Shown here piece after piece: positions 44,365 to 56,250 of a DNA stretch of 64,000 nt. Under the pieces are notes generated by a model that was not told where the DNA came from, ran no database searches, and was given only the letters and a program-made list of their open reading frames with translations. The translations under genes and the position numbers were made by a program. Positions within the stretch are counted from its first letter, which is position 1. Each line of letters starts with the position of its first letter. The stretch comes from Erigeron canadensis (Eukaryota > Streptophyta > Magnoliopsida > Asterales > Asteraceae), in NCBI RefSeq assembly GCF_010389155.1, contig NC_057763.1, positions 3,004,475 to 3,068,474 of the forward strand, in the 5' to 3' direction.

Positions 44365-46774
44365 TGTAACACCCCGAGCTAGGGCTCGAAATATTACGGA
44401 AATCATATAGCACAAGGAGGGATTATCGTAGGCAACTAAATGACATTAATGAATTCGGTGAATCCACAACAAGTCAAATATTCAAACAATGCACAAGGAG
44501 CAAATGACCATCAAAGTTTACAAAAGAGAAATCTAGAGATGGCTATCGATCCTAAGCATTAATCCAAAAGTGGGCGTATGAATCCTTGATCCATAAAGTC
44601 CATGCCCGAAACCAAAAGCTACACCAGATCATGCATCACATCCTTGAACCACCTGATTACCTGAAAAGTGTTCTACAAGTCAACACGAGGTTGGTGAGTT
44701 CGTAGTGGTGGCCCAAGATGAACCACCGACCATAACCACATATCATAAAAACAAGAACAATTATCACATACAAGTAGTCTTACACGTCATCCAACCATTG
44801 CATCACTATATAACAAACGTATAAGAACAATCAATGCAATGTCAATGCCATGATGTGAATGATATGCATGCCAAACCAAAATACATATAATATGTAGGGC
44901 CATTATGCCATCTATGCAACGATACTCACAGGTCATCACCATGACCATTGTGGCATCTCAAAAACGTCGGCGAATATACGTCTATAAACCCGGATGACCA
45001 ACACCAGTGTATACGTCTATACCTGGATGAACACATTTGTCTCAACAGACAACCAAATCATCTCAAGCAACCAACACAATGCAAGCACAACAATCCATCA
45101 ATCCAACATCCAATAACCAACAATATGATGAAACTATACATACATACACTTGAGAGGGCTTGCTTTCAAAGAGTCCTCGATGTTTGTATACAGGGTGTAC
45201 CAGCGGCTAACCCTCCACATCTCAAACCTTTTGAACGCGAAGTCGACTTCCATGTATGTACATCTAATCTAAATATAACCTTTCTCAATACCAACATACA
45301 CAAAACATTTCAATGATTCATCCATCAATCTTCATTCAATCAACAAACAACTAATTCAAACAAATAAACACACAATGTACACTTTTCAGCCCGAATCTCA
45401 ATAGAGTAGGGAGATACGAACTCACCTTGATTGGCAAAAGAGGCTAATATCGAATTAAGATGAGATTATAGGTGATTATAGTGCTCCACGCGTCCACAAC
45501 CTAGTAATGTATACAAGACATGCATTATTCACCAAAGACGACTCTCTAACTAGGTTTTAGCTTTAGTTTATGGCTTTGAAAGACTTTCGGGACCCAACAT
45601 GGTCGTTAGGGAGGTCATGTAATAGTTTGTAACCAAAATGAAGTCGCCCCAAGGTCGCCTCATTCTCAAACATAAGTTATATGTTTATTTAGTTTATGTT
45701 AATGTCTTGAATTAGGTTCCAAAGAGGACACCCAACTTTAAACGACTCGTTTGTCATGTGTAGGGCACCAATAAGGTCATAAGAGTACATTCCGGAAAGG
45801 TCGGGACGATCCTAGGATGTTAGAATTAAAGCTAGGAAAAAGTTAAGTGATTTAAGCCCCCAACTGCGCCGCAACTTATCGCTGCGCCGCAGCTGAAAAA
45901 CAGACTCGTGAAGCTGCGCAGCAGCTTAACTAGCTGCGCAGCAGCTGAAAAACAGAATTGCGAAGCTGCGCAGCAGCTTAACTAGCTGCGCAGCAGCTCA
46001 CCCAGTTCAGCATCAGCAACCCATTTCGACCTAAACACACCAAAACTAACCCATAACTCATTTTTGACACCCAAAATCAATTTTTGAAGCATCAAAACTC
46101 AATATGAAGCATAAATAAGCATGTTTACACATGAATAACCCAAACCCACTTCAAAATCTTTCTTCAAAACACCAAACTCAAGTTCAAATTCGGTTTAACC
46201 CATTACTAACCCTAGACAAACCCTAATTCGACTTTTGACCCGATTTGTGACCCGAAAATGTTTTGGCACAACTATAGATACATTTACTAACATGAAGTGA
46301 AGGTCATAGAGTAGAATTTACTTACCAAAAGCTTCACAAATCCTCAAACCCGAATTTTGATTCAAATGAGGTCATTTCTTACACTTTGGAACCCAAGTTT
46401 TTGATATGAAGTTAAAATGGTGATAAGATTTATTATTCTTGCATTAACTAAGCTTGAATTTCCATGAACTATGAATTAAATTAGAGAGAGAGAGTGAAAG
46501 GAGAGTGTGTTCTTGGGAGTAAAGAAGAGAGAGATAAGAAGAATAAGGGAAGGAAAGGATAAGGTGGGTGGGGGGTTGGGTTGACTAAGGTGGGTCATGG
46601 GTCAAGACTTTGATCCATGGGTTGACCCGTCAACATAACTAATTAGTTCAAAACCCACGACATTACATCTAGCACACCGTCAACCGGCTCATTGAGTATA
46701 CAATTAGTCATTTAACTACTATAATTCATAACATGACACTTAAAGTCAACGGGTCAAAATTCATGGATGTTACA
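44365..46774 (-). repeat. Ty3 element 3' LTR (2,410 bp)
   Basis: Starts TGTAACACCCCGAGC and ends GGATGTTACA on the plus strand, with 5-bp inverted termini TGTAA/TTACA. It contains a 122-codon ORF at 44,948-45,316 on the opposite strand, which has no recognisable domain and is an LTR by-product. It also holds a cluster of AGCTGCGCAGCAGCT repeats at about 45,870-46,003. Confidence 0.95.
45862..46003. repeat. GC-rich AGCTGCGCAGCAGCT cluster within LTR
   Basis: Four copies of AGCTGCGCAGCAGCT plus a related GCTGCGCCGCAGCT are separated by TTAACT or GAAAAACAGA spacers. Each copy is nearly its own reverse complement and neighbours can pair with each other. The same cluster is in the other LTR (about 53,770-53,905). 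It stands out in base composition from the AT-rich LTR and may be regulatory or structural. Confidence 0.85.
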
Positions 46775-46819
46775 TTATTCCCCCGATAAAAGGATTTCGT
46801 CCCGAAATCTAACAAAACA
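46775..46819 (-). promoter_or_regulatory. Ty3 polypurine tract region
   Basis: Minus-strand TCGGGGGAATAA abuts the 3' LTR start TGTAACATCC. This is the expected position of the second-strand primer. Confidence 0.7.
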
Positions 46820-48031
46820 CTAATTATTAAACAAGTTCGGGTACTGGGACTTCATATGATCCTCACGCTCCCACGTGAACTCGGCTCCGCGTCTAGCATT
46901 CCATCTAACCTTAACAATGGTATAACGCTTGTTCTTGAGCTTTTTGGTTTGACGGTCCAGGATCTCTACTGGCTCCTCCACAAAATTTAAATTCTTATCC
47001 ACCCGAATTTCATTCATAGGCACATGTTGTGTCGGGTCCGCCAAGCATTTGCGTAGGTTGCAAATGTGGAAGACATCATGTACTCCCCCAAGTTCTTGTG
47101 GCAATTCCAACCGATAAGCAACCTTCCCAACCCGTTCAATAATCTTAAAAGGACCGATATACCTTGGCCCGAGTTTGCCTCTCTTCACAAAACGGATAAC
47201 ACCCTTCCATGGCGACACCTTCAACAATACATAATCCCCCGCTTCAAACTCTAGCGGTCGCCGCCTCACATCGGCATACTTCTTTTGTCTTTCACGGGCC
47301 AATTGCAATCTCTCCTTGATTTGGTAGATCACCTTTGTTGTTTCCACCACAATCTCCGGTCCAATGAGTTGGCTTTCACCGATCTCCGCCCAAGCTAAGG
47401 GAGATCGGCAAACCCTACCATATAAAGCTCTAAAAGGCGCCATTTGGATGGTGGCATGATAACTATTGTTGTATGAAAATTCCACCAAAGGCAAGTGATC
47501 TTCCCAACTCCCACTAAAATCAATGGCACATGCCCTTAACATATCTTCAAGCGTTTGTATTGTTCTTTCGGTTTGCCCATCCGTTTGAGGATGAAACGCC
47601 GTGCTCATATTTAGTCGCGTACCCATTGCACGATGAAAGGCCCTCCATAAATTCGAGTTATACCGGGAATCTCTATCGGAGATGATAGAAACCGGAACTC
47701 CATGTTTAGACACCACTTCCTTGATGTACAAACGAGCTAAGGTGTCAACACCATCGGTTTCACGAATGGCCACGAAATGAGCCGACTTCGTTAACCGATT
47801 AACTATCACCCAAATTGTATCGTGACCACTTCTTGTCTTCGGTAACTTCGTTATGAAGTCCATTGCAATGTGTTCCCATTTCCATTCGGGGGCCTCGGGT
47901 TGCACTAATAATCCGGGTGGCTTCTTATGATCGGCTTTCACTTGTAAGCAAGTAAGGCACTCACTCACATACCTAGCCACATCTCGCTTCATACCCGGCC
48001 ACCAATAGAAATCTCTTAAATCAAAATACAT
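46820..48031 (-). CDS. Ty3 integrase and chromodomain-like C-terminus (pol part 2)
   Basis: 404-codon ORF continuing pol after a frame break. It has the zinc-binding second half [16 protein letters not shown] (residues 25-40; the H-H pair is in the upstream ORF) and the catalytic core with Asp58 (MDFITKLP), Asp119 ([10 protein letters not shown]) and Glu155 ([11 protein letters not shown]). The 35-residue spacing is the DD35E signature of retroviral-type integrases. A GPY/F module follows ([17 protein letters not shown]), then a chromodomain-like tail ([13 protein letters not shown] ... [20 protein letters not shown]) typical of chromoviruses, thought to steer integration to certain chromatin. 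All catalytic residues are intact. It is normally part of one polyprotein with the upstream ORF. Confidence 0.93.
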   Translation of the reverse strand: MYFDLRDFYWWPGMKRDVARYVSECLTCLQVKADHKKPPGLLVQPEAPEWKWEHIAMDFITKLPKTRSGHDTIWVIVNRLTKSAHFVAIRETDGVDTLARLYIKEVVSKHGVPVSIISDRDSRYNSNLWRAFHRAMGTRLNMSTAFHPQTDGQTERTIQTLEDMLRACAIDFSGSWEDHLPLVEFSYNNSYHATIQMAPFRALYGRVCRSPLAWAEIGESQLIGPEIVVETTKVIYQIKERLQLARERQKKYADVRRRPLEFEAGDYVLLKVSPWKGVIRFVKRGKLGPRYIGPFKIIERVGKVAYRLELPQELGGVHDVFHICNLRKCLADPTQHVPMNEIRVDKNLNFVEEPVEILDRQTKKLKNKRYTIVKVRWNARRGAEFTWEREDHMKSQYPNLFNN

Positions 48032-51000
48032 CTTATCCGACCGGGGTGGACCGAATAAGGTGATCGATGAGCTTCATGCATGAGAAGAGTTCTTAGATTG
48101 CCGAAAATGGGAACCCAGAGCCTTCCAACTAAATAGAGCCCATTATCACTCTTCCTATCGAATTGTTGCTCCATACCATCCAAATTCTCATTACCAAAGT
48201 TTTCTGGTCGAGTGGCTTGTACTTGAGCCGCAATGATTTGATCGCGAATGTTTGGTCCTACCGTGAGGCTCATAACCCTAGCACGTCTTGGTTTAACTCG
48301 TTCCTTCCGGCTCAAGGCATCGGCTACCACATTGGCCTTACCCGGATGATAACGGATGTCACAATCATAGTCACTAAGGAGTTCAAGCCAACGTCTTTGT
48401 CTCATGTTCAATTCACTTTGATTAAAAATGTGTTGTAGGCTTTTGTGATCGGTATAAATCACGCACTTGGTGCCATAGAGATAATGCCTCCAACACTTCA
48501 AAGCAAATACTACCGCTCCCAATTCTAAGTCGTGTGTCGGATAGTTCTTCTCGTGCACCTTCAATTGGCGGGAGGCGTATGCAATAACTTTGCCCCTTTG
48601 CATAAGGACACAACCCAATCCTTGCCCCGAAGCATCACAATATACTACAAAATCTTCAACTCCATCGGGAAGGGTTAGAATGGGTGCTTCACACAACATG
48701 TTCTTAAGAGTTTGAAAGGCTTGTTCTTGTCTATTGCCCCATTCGAATTTCCGTTCTTTTTGAGTCAAGAGTGTAAGAGGTTGTGCAATGCGGGAGAAAT
48801 TTTCGATAAATCTTCTATAGTAACCCGCCAATCCAAGGAATTGACGGATTTCGGAAGGTGTTTCGGGTCTCCTCCAATTCTTAACCGCTTCGATCTTACT
48901 TGGGTCAACGTGAATACCGTCTTTGCTTACCATGTGACCAAGGAAGTGAACCTTCTCTAACCAAAACTCACACTTGGAGAATTTAGCATACAATTTCTCC
49001 TTTCTTAACAACTCGAGTACTTCTCGCAAGTGTTCGGCATGTTCTTCCTTCGTTTTAGAATAAACAAGTATGTCGTCAATAAAGACAATGACGGACTTGT
49101 CCAAGAAAGGGCGACACACCCGGTTCATCAAATCCATGAATACTGCTGGTGCATTGGTCAACCCGAAAGGCATAACGGTGAATTCAAAGTGCCCATACCG
49201 AGTTCGGAAAGCCGTTTTATGAATGTCATCATCATGAACCCGGAGTTGATGATAACCCGAGCGGAGATCGATTTTGGAAAAGTGCTTGGCACCTTGAAGT
49301 CGGTCAAAGAGGTCATCGATTCGAGGAAGAGGATATCGATTCTTCACCGTAAGCTTATTCAACTCCCGATAGTCTATACACATTCTAAACGACCCGTCTT
49401 TCTTCTTGACAAAGAGAATGGGAGCACCCCAAGGAGATTGACTAGGACGGATGAAACCTTTCTCTTGAAGTTCCTTAAGTTGGGCTTCGAGTTCTTGCAT
49501 TTCAGTGAGGGCAAGTCTATAAGGAGCTTTTGCCACGGGTGCGGCTCCCGGAATAAGATTGATACGAAAGTCAAGTTCACGAGATGGGGGTAATCCCGGT
49601 AATTCTTCCGGAAAAACATCAGAGAATTCGCAAACAATAGGGACAGTCTTCAATTCTACCTTTGAGATGGTAGCACTAAAGACTTTAGAATTTAGAGAAT
49701 CGGAAGTTTCACCTTGAACTCTAAGAATTTTACCGCTAGACAACGATATTTTAACAACTCTCTCCCCACAATCAATAGTTGCATTTACCGCCGTTAACCA
49801 ATCCATTCCCACAATAACGTCAAAGCTACCGATTTCAAAAGGCATAAGGTCGATGTAGAATTCGATGTCGTTTAGAGTCAAAATACAATCACGAAGTATT
49901 TGACTAAGTTTTGCTAAGGTGCCATTTACCGTTTCTATATCGAGTACATAGTTTAGGGCACACGGATGCACATCAATCAAAGGAATAAAGCGAGAGGACA
50001 CAAAACTATAATCGGCTCCAGAATCAAATAAAACCGTTGCATAATGACCATTAAGAAGAAAGGTACCTGCAACAACATTGGGATCATTACGGGCCTCATT
50101 TGCATTGACCGCAAAGGCTCGGCCACGGGGTTGCACTTGGTGACCTTGTTGTCCCCGGTTTTGGTTAGGCCCGGCAATTTGTAGTTGATTGGGGTGAACG
50201 GCCACTTGAACTTGTTGTCCCACCCATTGAGGACAATTGTTACGGTAATGATTTGGGCTACCGCACACATAACATTCGCCTCTTCTTTGATTGCCTTGAG
50301 GAGGAAGAGCTTGAATAGGAGCTACATTGAGCGGACCCGTACCCCCCCTTGGTGCCCTACATTCTTTCGCCATATGCCCCAAACGGTTACAATTAAAGCA
50401 TGCCCCACATTGAACATTGGCGGGGTGGTGTCTATTGCATCTCCCACAATGTGGGTGGGGCCCCACATAAGGCTTCTTCACCGGCTCCACCGCCGCCATC
50501 ACCCTACCCCGATTAGCATTCTTGGAGTCAAACCTCCCCATCTTCCTTGGACCACTTGTTTCCCCAACCTCCTTTCTTTTTGATGATGACGATGATGATT
50601 TACTCAAAACTCCACTTCTTAACAAGTCTTCGGTAACACTACCGGCACGGTTAATAGCCTCGACCATGGAAGTAGGCATGACCGGATTGATGAGAGAACG
50701 GACTTGTGGAGTCAAACCCAAAACAAACTTCTCAATGGCCCGAGACTCGGTGCTCACTAGGTGAGGAACAAGGGTAGACAACTCTTGGAATCGTCTAACA
50801 TAGCCCTTGTAGTCGGCCCCGTCCATTTTGAGATGGACAAACTCGATGGTCAAGTTTTGGAGCTCATAAGGTGGGCAAAACTTCTCTTTCACTTTGTTCT
50901 TGAAGTCGGCCCATTCCAAATTGTGGGCCCGACCCAAGGCCTTCTCTTGGTTCCACCAACTTAAAGCATCCTCCTTGAACATACCGGAGGCATAATAAAT

Positions 51001-51549
51001 TCGGTCATCATAAGTACAATGACTCCTTTCAATCACCGCTTCAATCCTCTCAAACCATTTTATACATTCCACGGGCCCACCCAACCCATCAAACTCCGGT
51101 GCCCCACAATTCTTGAAATCTTTGAATTGACAACCTTGGCGGTACACTCCATGTTGGTTATACCTAGCCCTATAGTTATCCGCTCTTTCGAGTTCTTCTT
51201 CTTCTTCTTCTACTACAACATGAGATTGAGCACCCTCATCATTCACATTTTCCGGGTTTCCAACATTTTGATGCTCATTAGGTTGTACCCCATTGTTCCC
51301 ATCAAGAGTTGCTTGGACTTGGGCAACAATAGTCGGCATGATATTGGTGACCGTTTGAGCAATCACATCCGCCAAGTTAGGCCTGGGAGCCTCACCACGA
51401 CCCCTACCTCGGCCCCTACCTCGTCCTCCACCACGACCTCTACCACCCCGGCCCCTACCTCTACCTCCTTGCACTTCCGGTTGAGCTTCCGGTTGAGGTT
51501 CTTCCGAGTTAGCCCTATAGTTAGTTCCAGCTCTTCTTGGTCTTACCAT
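48016..51549 (-). CDS. Ty3 Gag-protease-RT-RNase H polyprotein (pol part 1), 1,177 aa
   Basis: Starts at ATG 51,549. Order: an Arg-Gly-rich basic stretch (residues about 28-52); a Gag capsid-like region ([20 protein letters not shown]); two CCHC knuckles ([14 protein letters not shown] near 385; [14 protein letters not shown] near 430); an aspartic protease with [13 protein letters not shown] (Asp near 505); reverse transcriptase ([28 protein letters not shown]; the FIDD active site near 822); RNase H ([37 protein letters not shown]). The frame ends at 48,016 inside the integrase zinc finger ([11 protein letters not shown]). The continuation is in another frame, consistent with a single-base loss around 48,035. 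Apart from that break the element looks coding-competent. Confidence 0.95.
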   Translation of the reverse strand: MVRPRRAGTNYRANSEEPQPEAQPEVQGGRGRGRGGRGRGGGRGRGRGRGRGEAPRPNLADVIAQTVTNIMPTIVAQVQATLDGNNGVQPNEHQNVGNPENVNDEGAQSHVVVEEEEEELERADNYRARYNQHGVYRQGCQFKDFKNCGAPEFDGLGGPVECIKWFERIEAVIERSHCTYDDRIYYASGMFKEDALSWWNQEKALGRAHNLEWADFKNKVKEKFCPPYELQNLTIEFVHLKMDGADYKGYVRRFQELSTLVPHLVSTESRAIEKFVLGLTPQVRSLINPVMPTSMVEAINRAGSVTEDLLRSGVLSKSSSSSSKRKEVGETSGPRKMGRFDSKNANRGRVMAAVEPVKKPYVGPHPHCGRCNRHHPANVQCGACFNCNRLGHMAKECRAPRGGTGPLNVAPIQALPPQGNQRRGECYVCGSPNHYRNNCPQWVGQQVQVAVHPNQLQIAGPNQNRGQQGHQVQPRGRAFAVNANEARNDPNVVAGTFLLNGHYATVLFDSGADYSFVSSRFIPLIDVHPCALNYVLDIETVNGTLAKLSQILRDCILTLNDIEFYIDLMPFEIGSFDVIVGMDWLTAVNATIDCGERVVKISLSSGKILRVQGETSDSLNSKVFSATISKVELKTVPIVCEFSDVFPEELPGLPPSRELDFRINLIPGAAPVAKAPYRLALTEMQELEAQLKELQEKGFIRPSQSPWGAPILFVKKKDGSFRMCIDYRELNKLTVKNRYPLPRIDDLFDRLQGAKHFSKIDLRSGYHQLRVHDDDIHKTAFRTRYGHFEFTVMPFGLTNAPAVFMDLMNRVCRPFLDKSVIVFIDDILVYSKTKEEHAEHLREVLELLRKEKLYAKFSKCEFWLEKVHFLGHMVSKDGIHVDPSKIEAVKNWRRPETPSEIRQFLGLAGYYRRFIENFSRIAQPLTLLTQKERKFEWGNRQEQAFQTLKNMLCEAPILTLPDGVEDFVVYCDASGQGLGCVLMQRGKVIAYASRQLKVHEKNYPTHDLELGAVVFALKCWRHYLYGTKCVIYTDHKSLQHIFNQSELNMRQRRWLELLSDYDCDIRYHPGKANVVADALSRKERVKPRRARVMSLTVGPNIRDQIIAAQVQATRPENFGNENLDGMEQQFDRKSDNGLYLVGRLWVPIFGNLRTLLMHEAHRSPYSVHPGRIRCILI

Positions 51550-52271
51550 TTCTATAAAACAAGCAAGGCGTTGACCCGAAAGTTAGTCTCAATACTCACA
51601 TGTTAGTCACACAAGTTGTCAATGCCCTCAAGTCGACATAACATACACATTTCATACCATTAAGCTAAGGCAAAAGCGATAGATTTCTAGGGAGAAATTA
51701 TTACTTACCATACTGAGCTCACTACAATCATTTATCATACAATCCTATAATCTAGCACGGATGGTTCAAAGTATAATCCGAATCCAATATGCTTTCTAGT
51801 TACTGATCGAGTTTGTGTACAGGGTGTACCGGCGGCTAACCCTCCACTCAATCAACTTCCCAAAAAGCATATCGATTCCTTATTATGTTTTAAACCAAGC
51901 GTGCACAATCCGTGATGTCATTAAATTGCTATAACATCGGGTGACCATAAAATAGTTGATCACGCTCTTTTAGGGTTGCCACAATGTTACATCAAGTTAA
52001 CGCCATAACTTCACCTCGCCCTAAATCAACAACTATTATCAAACAACAATCCATCTCAATCACAATCAAACTCAAACCAAAACCATATCGTACTCAAGTC
52101 ATCACATAATTGGTCTCAACTACGAACTCCCAATGTACACTTTCTAGGGTTCACAAAAATCAAGTTGCACACAAAATTCCTAGCCATGCATGCTATATGA
52201 AGAGTTTTAACTTAAGCCGTAGTCTAGGTCAAACCACCTAATTCTCTACGACCTCGCATGGGCCACCATTC
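51550..52271 (-). other. Ty3 leader between 5' LTR and Gag
   Basis: About 720 bp of untranslated leader. It contains the phrase ACAGGGTGTACCGGCGGCTA, also present (one change) in the LTR near 45,190, so part of the leader derives from an LTR-like sequence. No ORF of note. Confidence 0.6.
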
Positions 52272-54680
52272 TGTAACACCCCGAGCTAGGGCTCGAAATA
52301 TTACGGAAATCATATAGCACAAGGAGGGATTATCGTAGGCAACTAAATGACATTAATGAATTCGGTGAATCCACAACAAGTCAAATATTCAAACAATGCA
52401 CAAGGAGCAAATGACCATCAAAGTTTACAAAAGAGAAATCTAGAGATGGCTATCGATCCTAAGCATTAATCCAAAAGTGGGCGTATGAATCCTTGATCCA
52501 TAAAGTCCATGCCCGAAACCAAAAGCTACACCAGATCATGCATCACATCCTTGAACCACCTGATTACCTGAAAAGTGTTCTACAAGTCAACACGAGGTTG
52601 GTGAGTTCGTAGTGGTGGCCCAAGATGAACCACCGACCATAACCACATATCATAAAAACAAGAACAATTATCACATACAAGTAGTCTTACACGTCATCCA
52701 ACCATTGCATCACTATATAACAAACGTATAAGAACAATCAATGCAATGTCAATGCCATGATGTGAATGATATGCATGCCAAACCAAAATACATATAATAT
52801 GTAGGGCCATTATGCCATCTATGCAACGATACTCACAGGTCATCACCATGACCATTGTGGCATCTCAAAAACGTCGGCGAATATACGTCTATAAACCCGG
52901 ATGACCAACACCAGTGTATACGTCTATACCTGGATGAACACATTTGTCTCAACAGACAACCAAATCATCTCAAGCAACCAACACAATGCAAGCACAACAA
53001 TCCATCAATCCAACATCCAATAACCAACAATATGATGAAACTATACATACATACACTTGAGAGGGCTTGCTTTCAAAGAGTCCTCGATGTTTGTATACAG
53101 GGTGTACCAGCGGCTAACCCTCCACATCTCAAACCTTTTGAACGCGAAGTCGACTTCCATGTATGTACATCTAATCTAAATATAACCTTTCTCAATACCA
53201 ACATACACAAAACATTTCAATGATTCATCCATCAATCTTCATTCAATCAACAAACAACTAATTCAAACAAATAAACACACAATGTACACTTTTCAGCCCG
53301 AATCTCAATAGAGTAGGGAGATACGAACTCACCTTGATTGGCAAAAGAGGCTAATATCGAATTAAGATGAGATTATAGGTGATTATAGTGCTCCACGCGT
53401 CCACAACCTAGTAATGTATACAAGACATGCATTATTCACCAAAGACGACTCTCTAACTAGGTTTTAGCTTTAGTTTATGGCTTTGAAAGACTTTCGGGAC
53501 CCAACATGGTCGTTAGGGAGGTCATGTAATAGTTTGTAACCAAAATGAAGTCGCCCCAAGGTCGCCTCATTCTCAAACATAAGTTATATGTTTATTTAGT
53601 TTATGTTAATGTCTTGAATTAGGTTCCAAAGAGGACACCCAACTTTAAACGACTCGTTTGTCATGTGTAGGGCACCAATAAGGTCATAAGAGTACATTCC
53701 GGAAAGGTCGGGACGATCCTAGGATGTTAGAACTAAAGCTAGGAAAAAGTTAAGTGATTTAAGCCCCCAACTGCGCCGCAACTTATCGCTGCGCCGCAGC
53801 TGAAAAACAGACTCGTGAAGCTGCGCAGCAGCTTAACTAGCTGCGCAGCAGCTGAAAAACAGAATTGCGAAGCTGCGCAGCAGCTTAACTAGCTGCGCAG
53901 CAGCTCACCCAGTTCAGCATCAGCAACCCATTTCGACCTAAACACACCAAAACTAACCCATAACTCATTTTTGACACCCAAAATCAATTTTGAAGCATCA
54001 AAACTCAATATGAAGCATAAATAAGCATGTTTACACATGAATAACCCAAACCCACTTCAAAATCTTTCTTCAAAACACCAAACTCAAGTTCAAATTCGGT
54101 TTAACCCATTACTAACCCTAGACAAACCCTAATTCGACTTTTGACCCGATTTGTGACCCGAAAATGTTTTGGCACAACTATAGATACATTTACTAACATG
54201 AAGTGAAGGTCATAGAGTAGAATTTACTTACCAAAAGCTTCACAAATCCTCAAACCCGAATTTTGATTCAAATGAGGTCATTTCTTACACTTTGGAACCC
54301 AAGTTTTTGATATGAAGTTAAAATGGTGATAAGATTTATTATTCTTGCATTAACTAAGCTTGAATTTCCATGAACTATGAATTAAATTAGAGAGAGAGAG
54401 TGAAAGGAGAGTGTGTTCTTGGGAGTAAAGAAGAGAGAGATAAGAAGAATAAGGGAAGGAAAGGATAAGGTGGGTGGGGGGTTGGGTTGACTAAGGTGGG
54501 TCATGGGTCAAGACTTTGATCCATGGGTTGACCCGTCAACATAACTAATTAGTTCAAAACCCACGACATTACATCTAGCACACCGTCAACCGGCTCATTG
54601 AGTATACAATTAGTCATTTAACTACTATAATTCATAACATGACACTTAAAGTCAACGGGTCAAAATTCATGGATGTTACA
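52272..54680 (-). repeat. Ty3 element 5' LTR (2,409 bp)
   Basis: Virtually identical to 44,365-46,774. It contains the promoter for the element in principle, but no TATA box was assigned with confidence. Confidence 0.95.
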
Positions 54681-56250
54681 TGCAGACCTCTTCAGGAACT
54701 TCTCCCCAGTTGATCAAAAAGGTTAAGGCGGCGCGAGTATCAGTGAGATCAGACTCCAAAGTGCGAACTCTAGTCTCCAAAAGATCAATACGACGACCAA
54801 GCGACGAATCGGAAGGAAGTCGGTAAGATAAGGAAGGAGCCACCAGAGGACGTAAAACTGGTGCTTGTGAAACAACAGGAGCAACAGTAGCAGTTGGTCT
54901 TGGAGGATCAGGCATTGCTACAGAAGAAGCTTCAACAACACGTCGACGCTGAATTATGGTATATTGAAGTTCAACACTCCCTTGCCTCTTCACCGGACTA
55001 CCTGAACTTGCTTTGTTCACCGGATCTTCCATATCTTCAAAAATCTCACGTAATTCAGAATCATGCTGAGCTGCAACATCAGGATCAATCTCAGCAGCAG
55101 CAGGAGTGAAGTTAGCTGAATCTGAAATAGCAGGAACAACATGACAAGTCTTGCTTCTACGCTCTCTATGGAACGCAACACCCTCTTGATCAAACGACTG
55201 ATGCGAATGATCGCTTCCAGAAGCAGCCGCGATATCATGAATCATCTTAGTTCGACGTTCAGCAGCAGCAGAATCATCTGTGCCTGTCGCATTTGTAGCA
55301 GCAGAACCGTCGGAAGTATCAACATCATCTCCATCATTTCCATCATCCGAACCAGCAGACTCATCCCTTGAATCATCATCAGAACTTTCAGAAGTACCAG
55401 AATCAGAACCGGCATCAACATCATCCACAAACATATCATTCTCAAGACGAGATCGATAGTTTGGATTAATCAGGTGACCAAAAAGTGGTGGATCATGGAG
55501 ACCAGCCACATTACTCGTATTAGCTTCAAGATCAGCAAAAAGACGCGAAGGCCAAGCATGAAGAACTTAGCGAGGATCTTGGTCATATACTAAGTCAGGA
55601 CAGAAATGTCTAACGATAGCCATCACAAAGCGAGGATACAAAAGAAATTGCTTTCTCCCCCTAGCATTAATCTGATCAATAAACTCTTGATAAAAGTATC
55701 AGGAGAAAGGATAAGGTCGATTATATACCAAAGCAACCATCTGCGATGCAATCTGAGCAGACAGTTGATCAAATCCAGCCTTGCTATTGCTCAAACATAC
55801 GAGCAATGCATATGCTAGATAACGCCATCGTCCCTGAAAACCACTTTTGTCAAAAGGAAGTTTGACCTGTCCAACAAATCCCATTCTCTGAAAGCAGCGA
55901 AGAAGAAGTTCAAACTCGTAAGTCATCTCGACGTCTTCCTCTTCTTCTACGTCTGGTTCTGCTCCTAGATGCAAAATAGTGTGGAGCGATTCAGCATTGA
56001 AATCAAAAGTTGTGCCTTCAACAGTAGCACGTACAAAACTCTGTCCTGCAACCATGACTTCATGAGCAATGGACCAGAAAGAATCAATATACTGCCTAAC
56101 CAGTCTCGGCGAATCACAAAAAGCAAAAGATAATCGCGAGCGAGCAATGTAGTTGAACATTTCATGAAAATGTTCGCAATTATGCTGATCGGGATCTAGA
56201 TTCAGTGCAAGATTATGCTTTTTCACAAACTGACGAGGAGCGAGAGCCAT
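54681..56250 (-). pseudogene. LARD-like element ORF, N-terminal part ('MALAPRQF' protein)
   Basis: Starts at ATG 56,250 (MALAPRQFVKKHN) after a leader. The first 183 codons encode a globular region (CEHFHEMFNYIARSRLSFAF; YIDSFWSIAHEV; RCFQRMGFVGQVKLPF; GRWRYLAYALLVCL). The frame then meets TGA (55,699-55,701) and, 44 codons on, TAA (55,567-55,569). It continues unbroken as an acidic Asp/Ser-rich low-complexity region and a coiled-coil-like end (LLETRVRTLESDLTDTRAAL) until the Ty3 insertion at 54,680. With the two downstream pieces the coding length is 956 codons in one frame. I recall closely similar proteins as abundant 'hypothetical proteins' in Asteraceae (Tanacetum type); their role is unknown. 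Two nonsense codons make this copy dead. Confidence 0.7.

Larger units (their letters stand above)
44365..54680 (-). mobile_element. Ty3 chromovirus-type LTR retrotransposon, young
   Basis: Complete 10.3-kb element with target duplication TGCAG (44,360-44,364; 54,681-54,685). LTRs are 44,365-46,774 and 52,272-54,680 (2,410 and 2,409 bp). By eye they differ at one substitution (45,826 region, T versus C) and one T deletion (near 46,087). Orientation is minus: gag-pol reads from 51,549 to 46,820. The polypurine tract is TCGGGGGAATAA just inside the left LTR. The primer-binding region after the right LTR (GAATGGTGGCCCATGCGAGG) does not match initiator tRNA-Met well. Long LTRs plus a C-terminal chromodomain-like region point to the Tekay/Del lineage, which is inference. 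Confidence 0.95.

Noticed and set aside
44948..45316. 122-codon ORF, identical at 52,855-53,223
   Set aside because: It lies within both copies of the Ty3 LTR on the strand opposite to the element and has no recognisable domain; its duplication is explained by the LTRs.
49030..49593. 187-codon plus-strand ORF (and others at 50,185-50,583 and 51,019-51,606)
   Set aside because: Antisense shadows of the well-supported Ty3 polyprotein.
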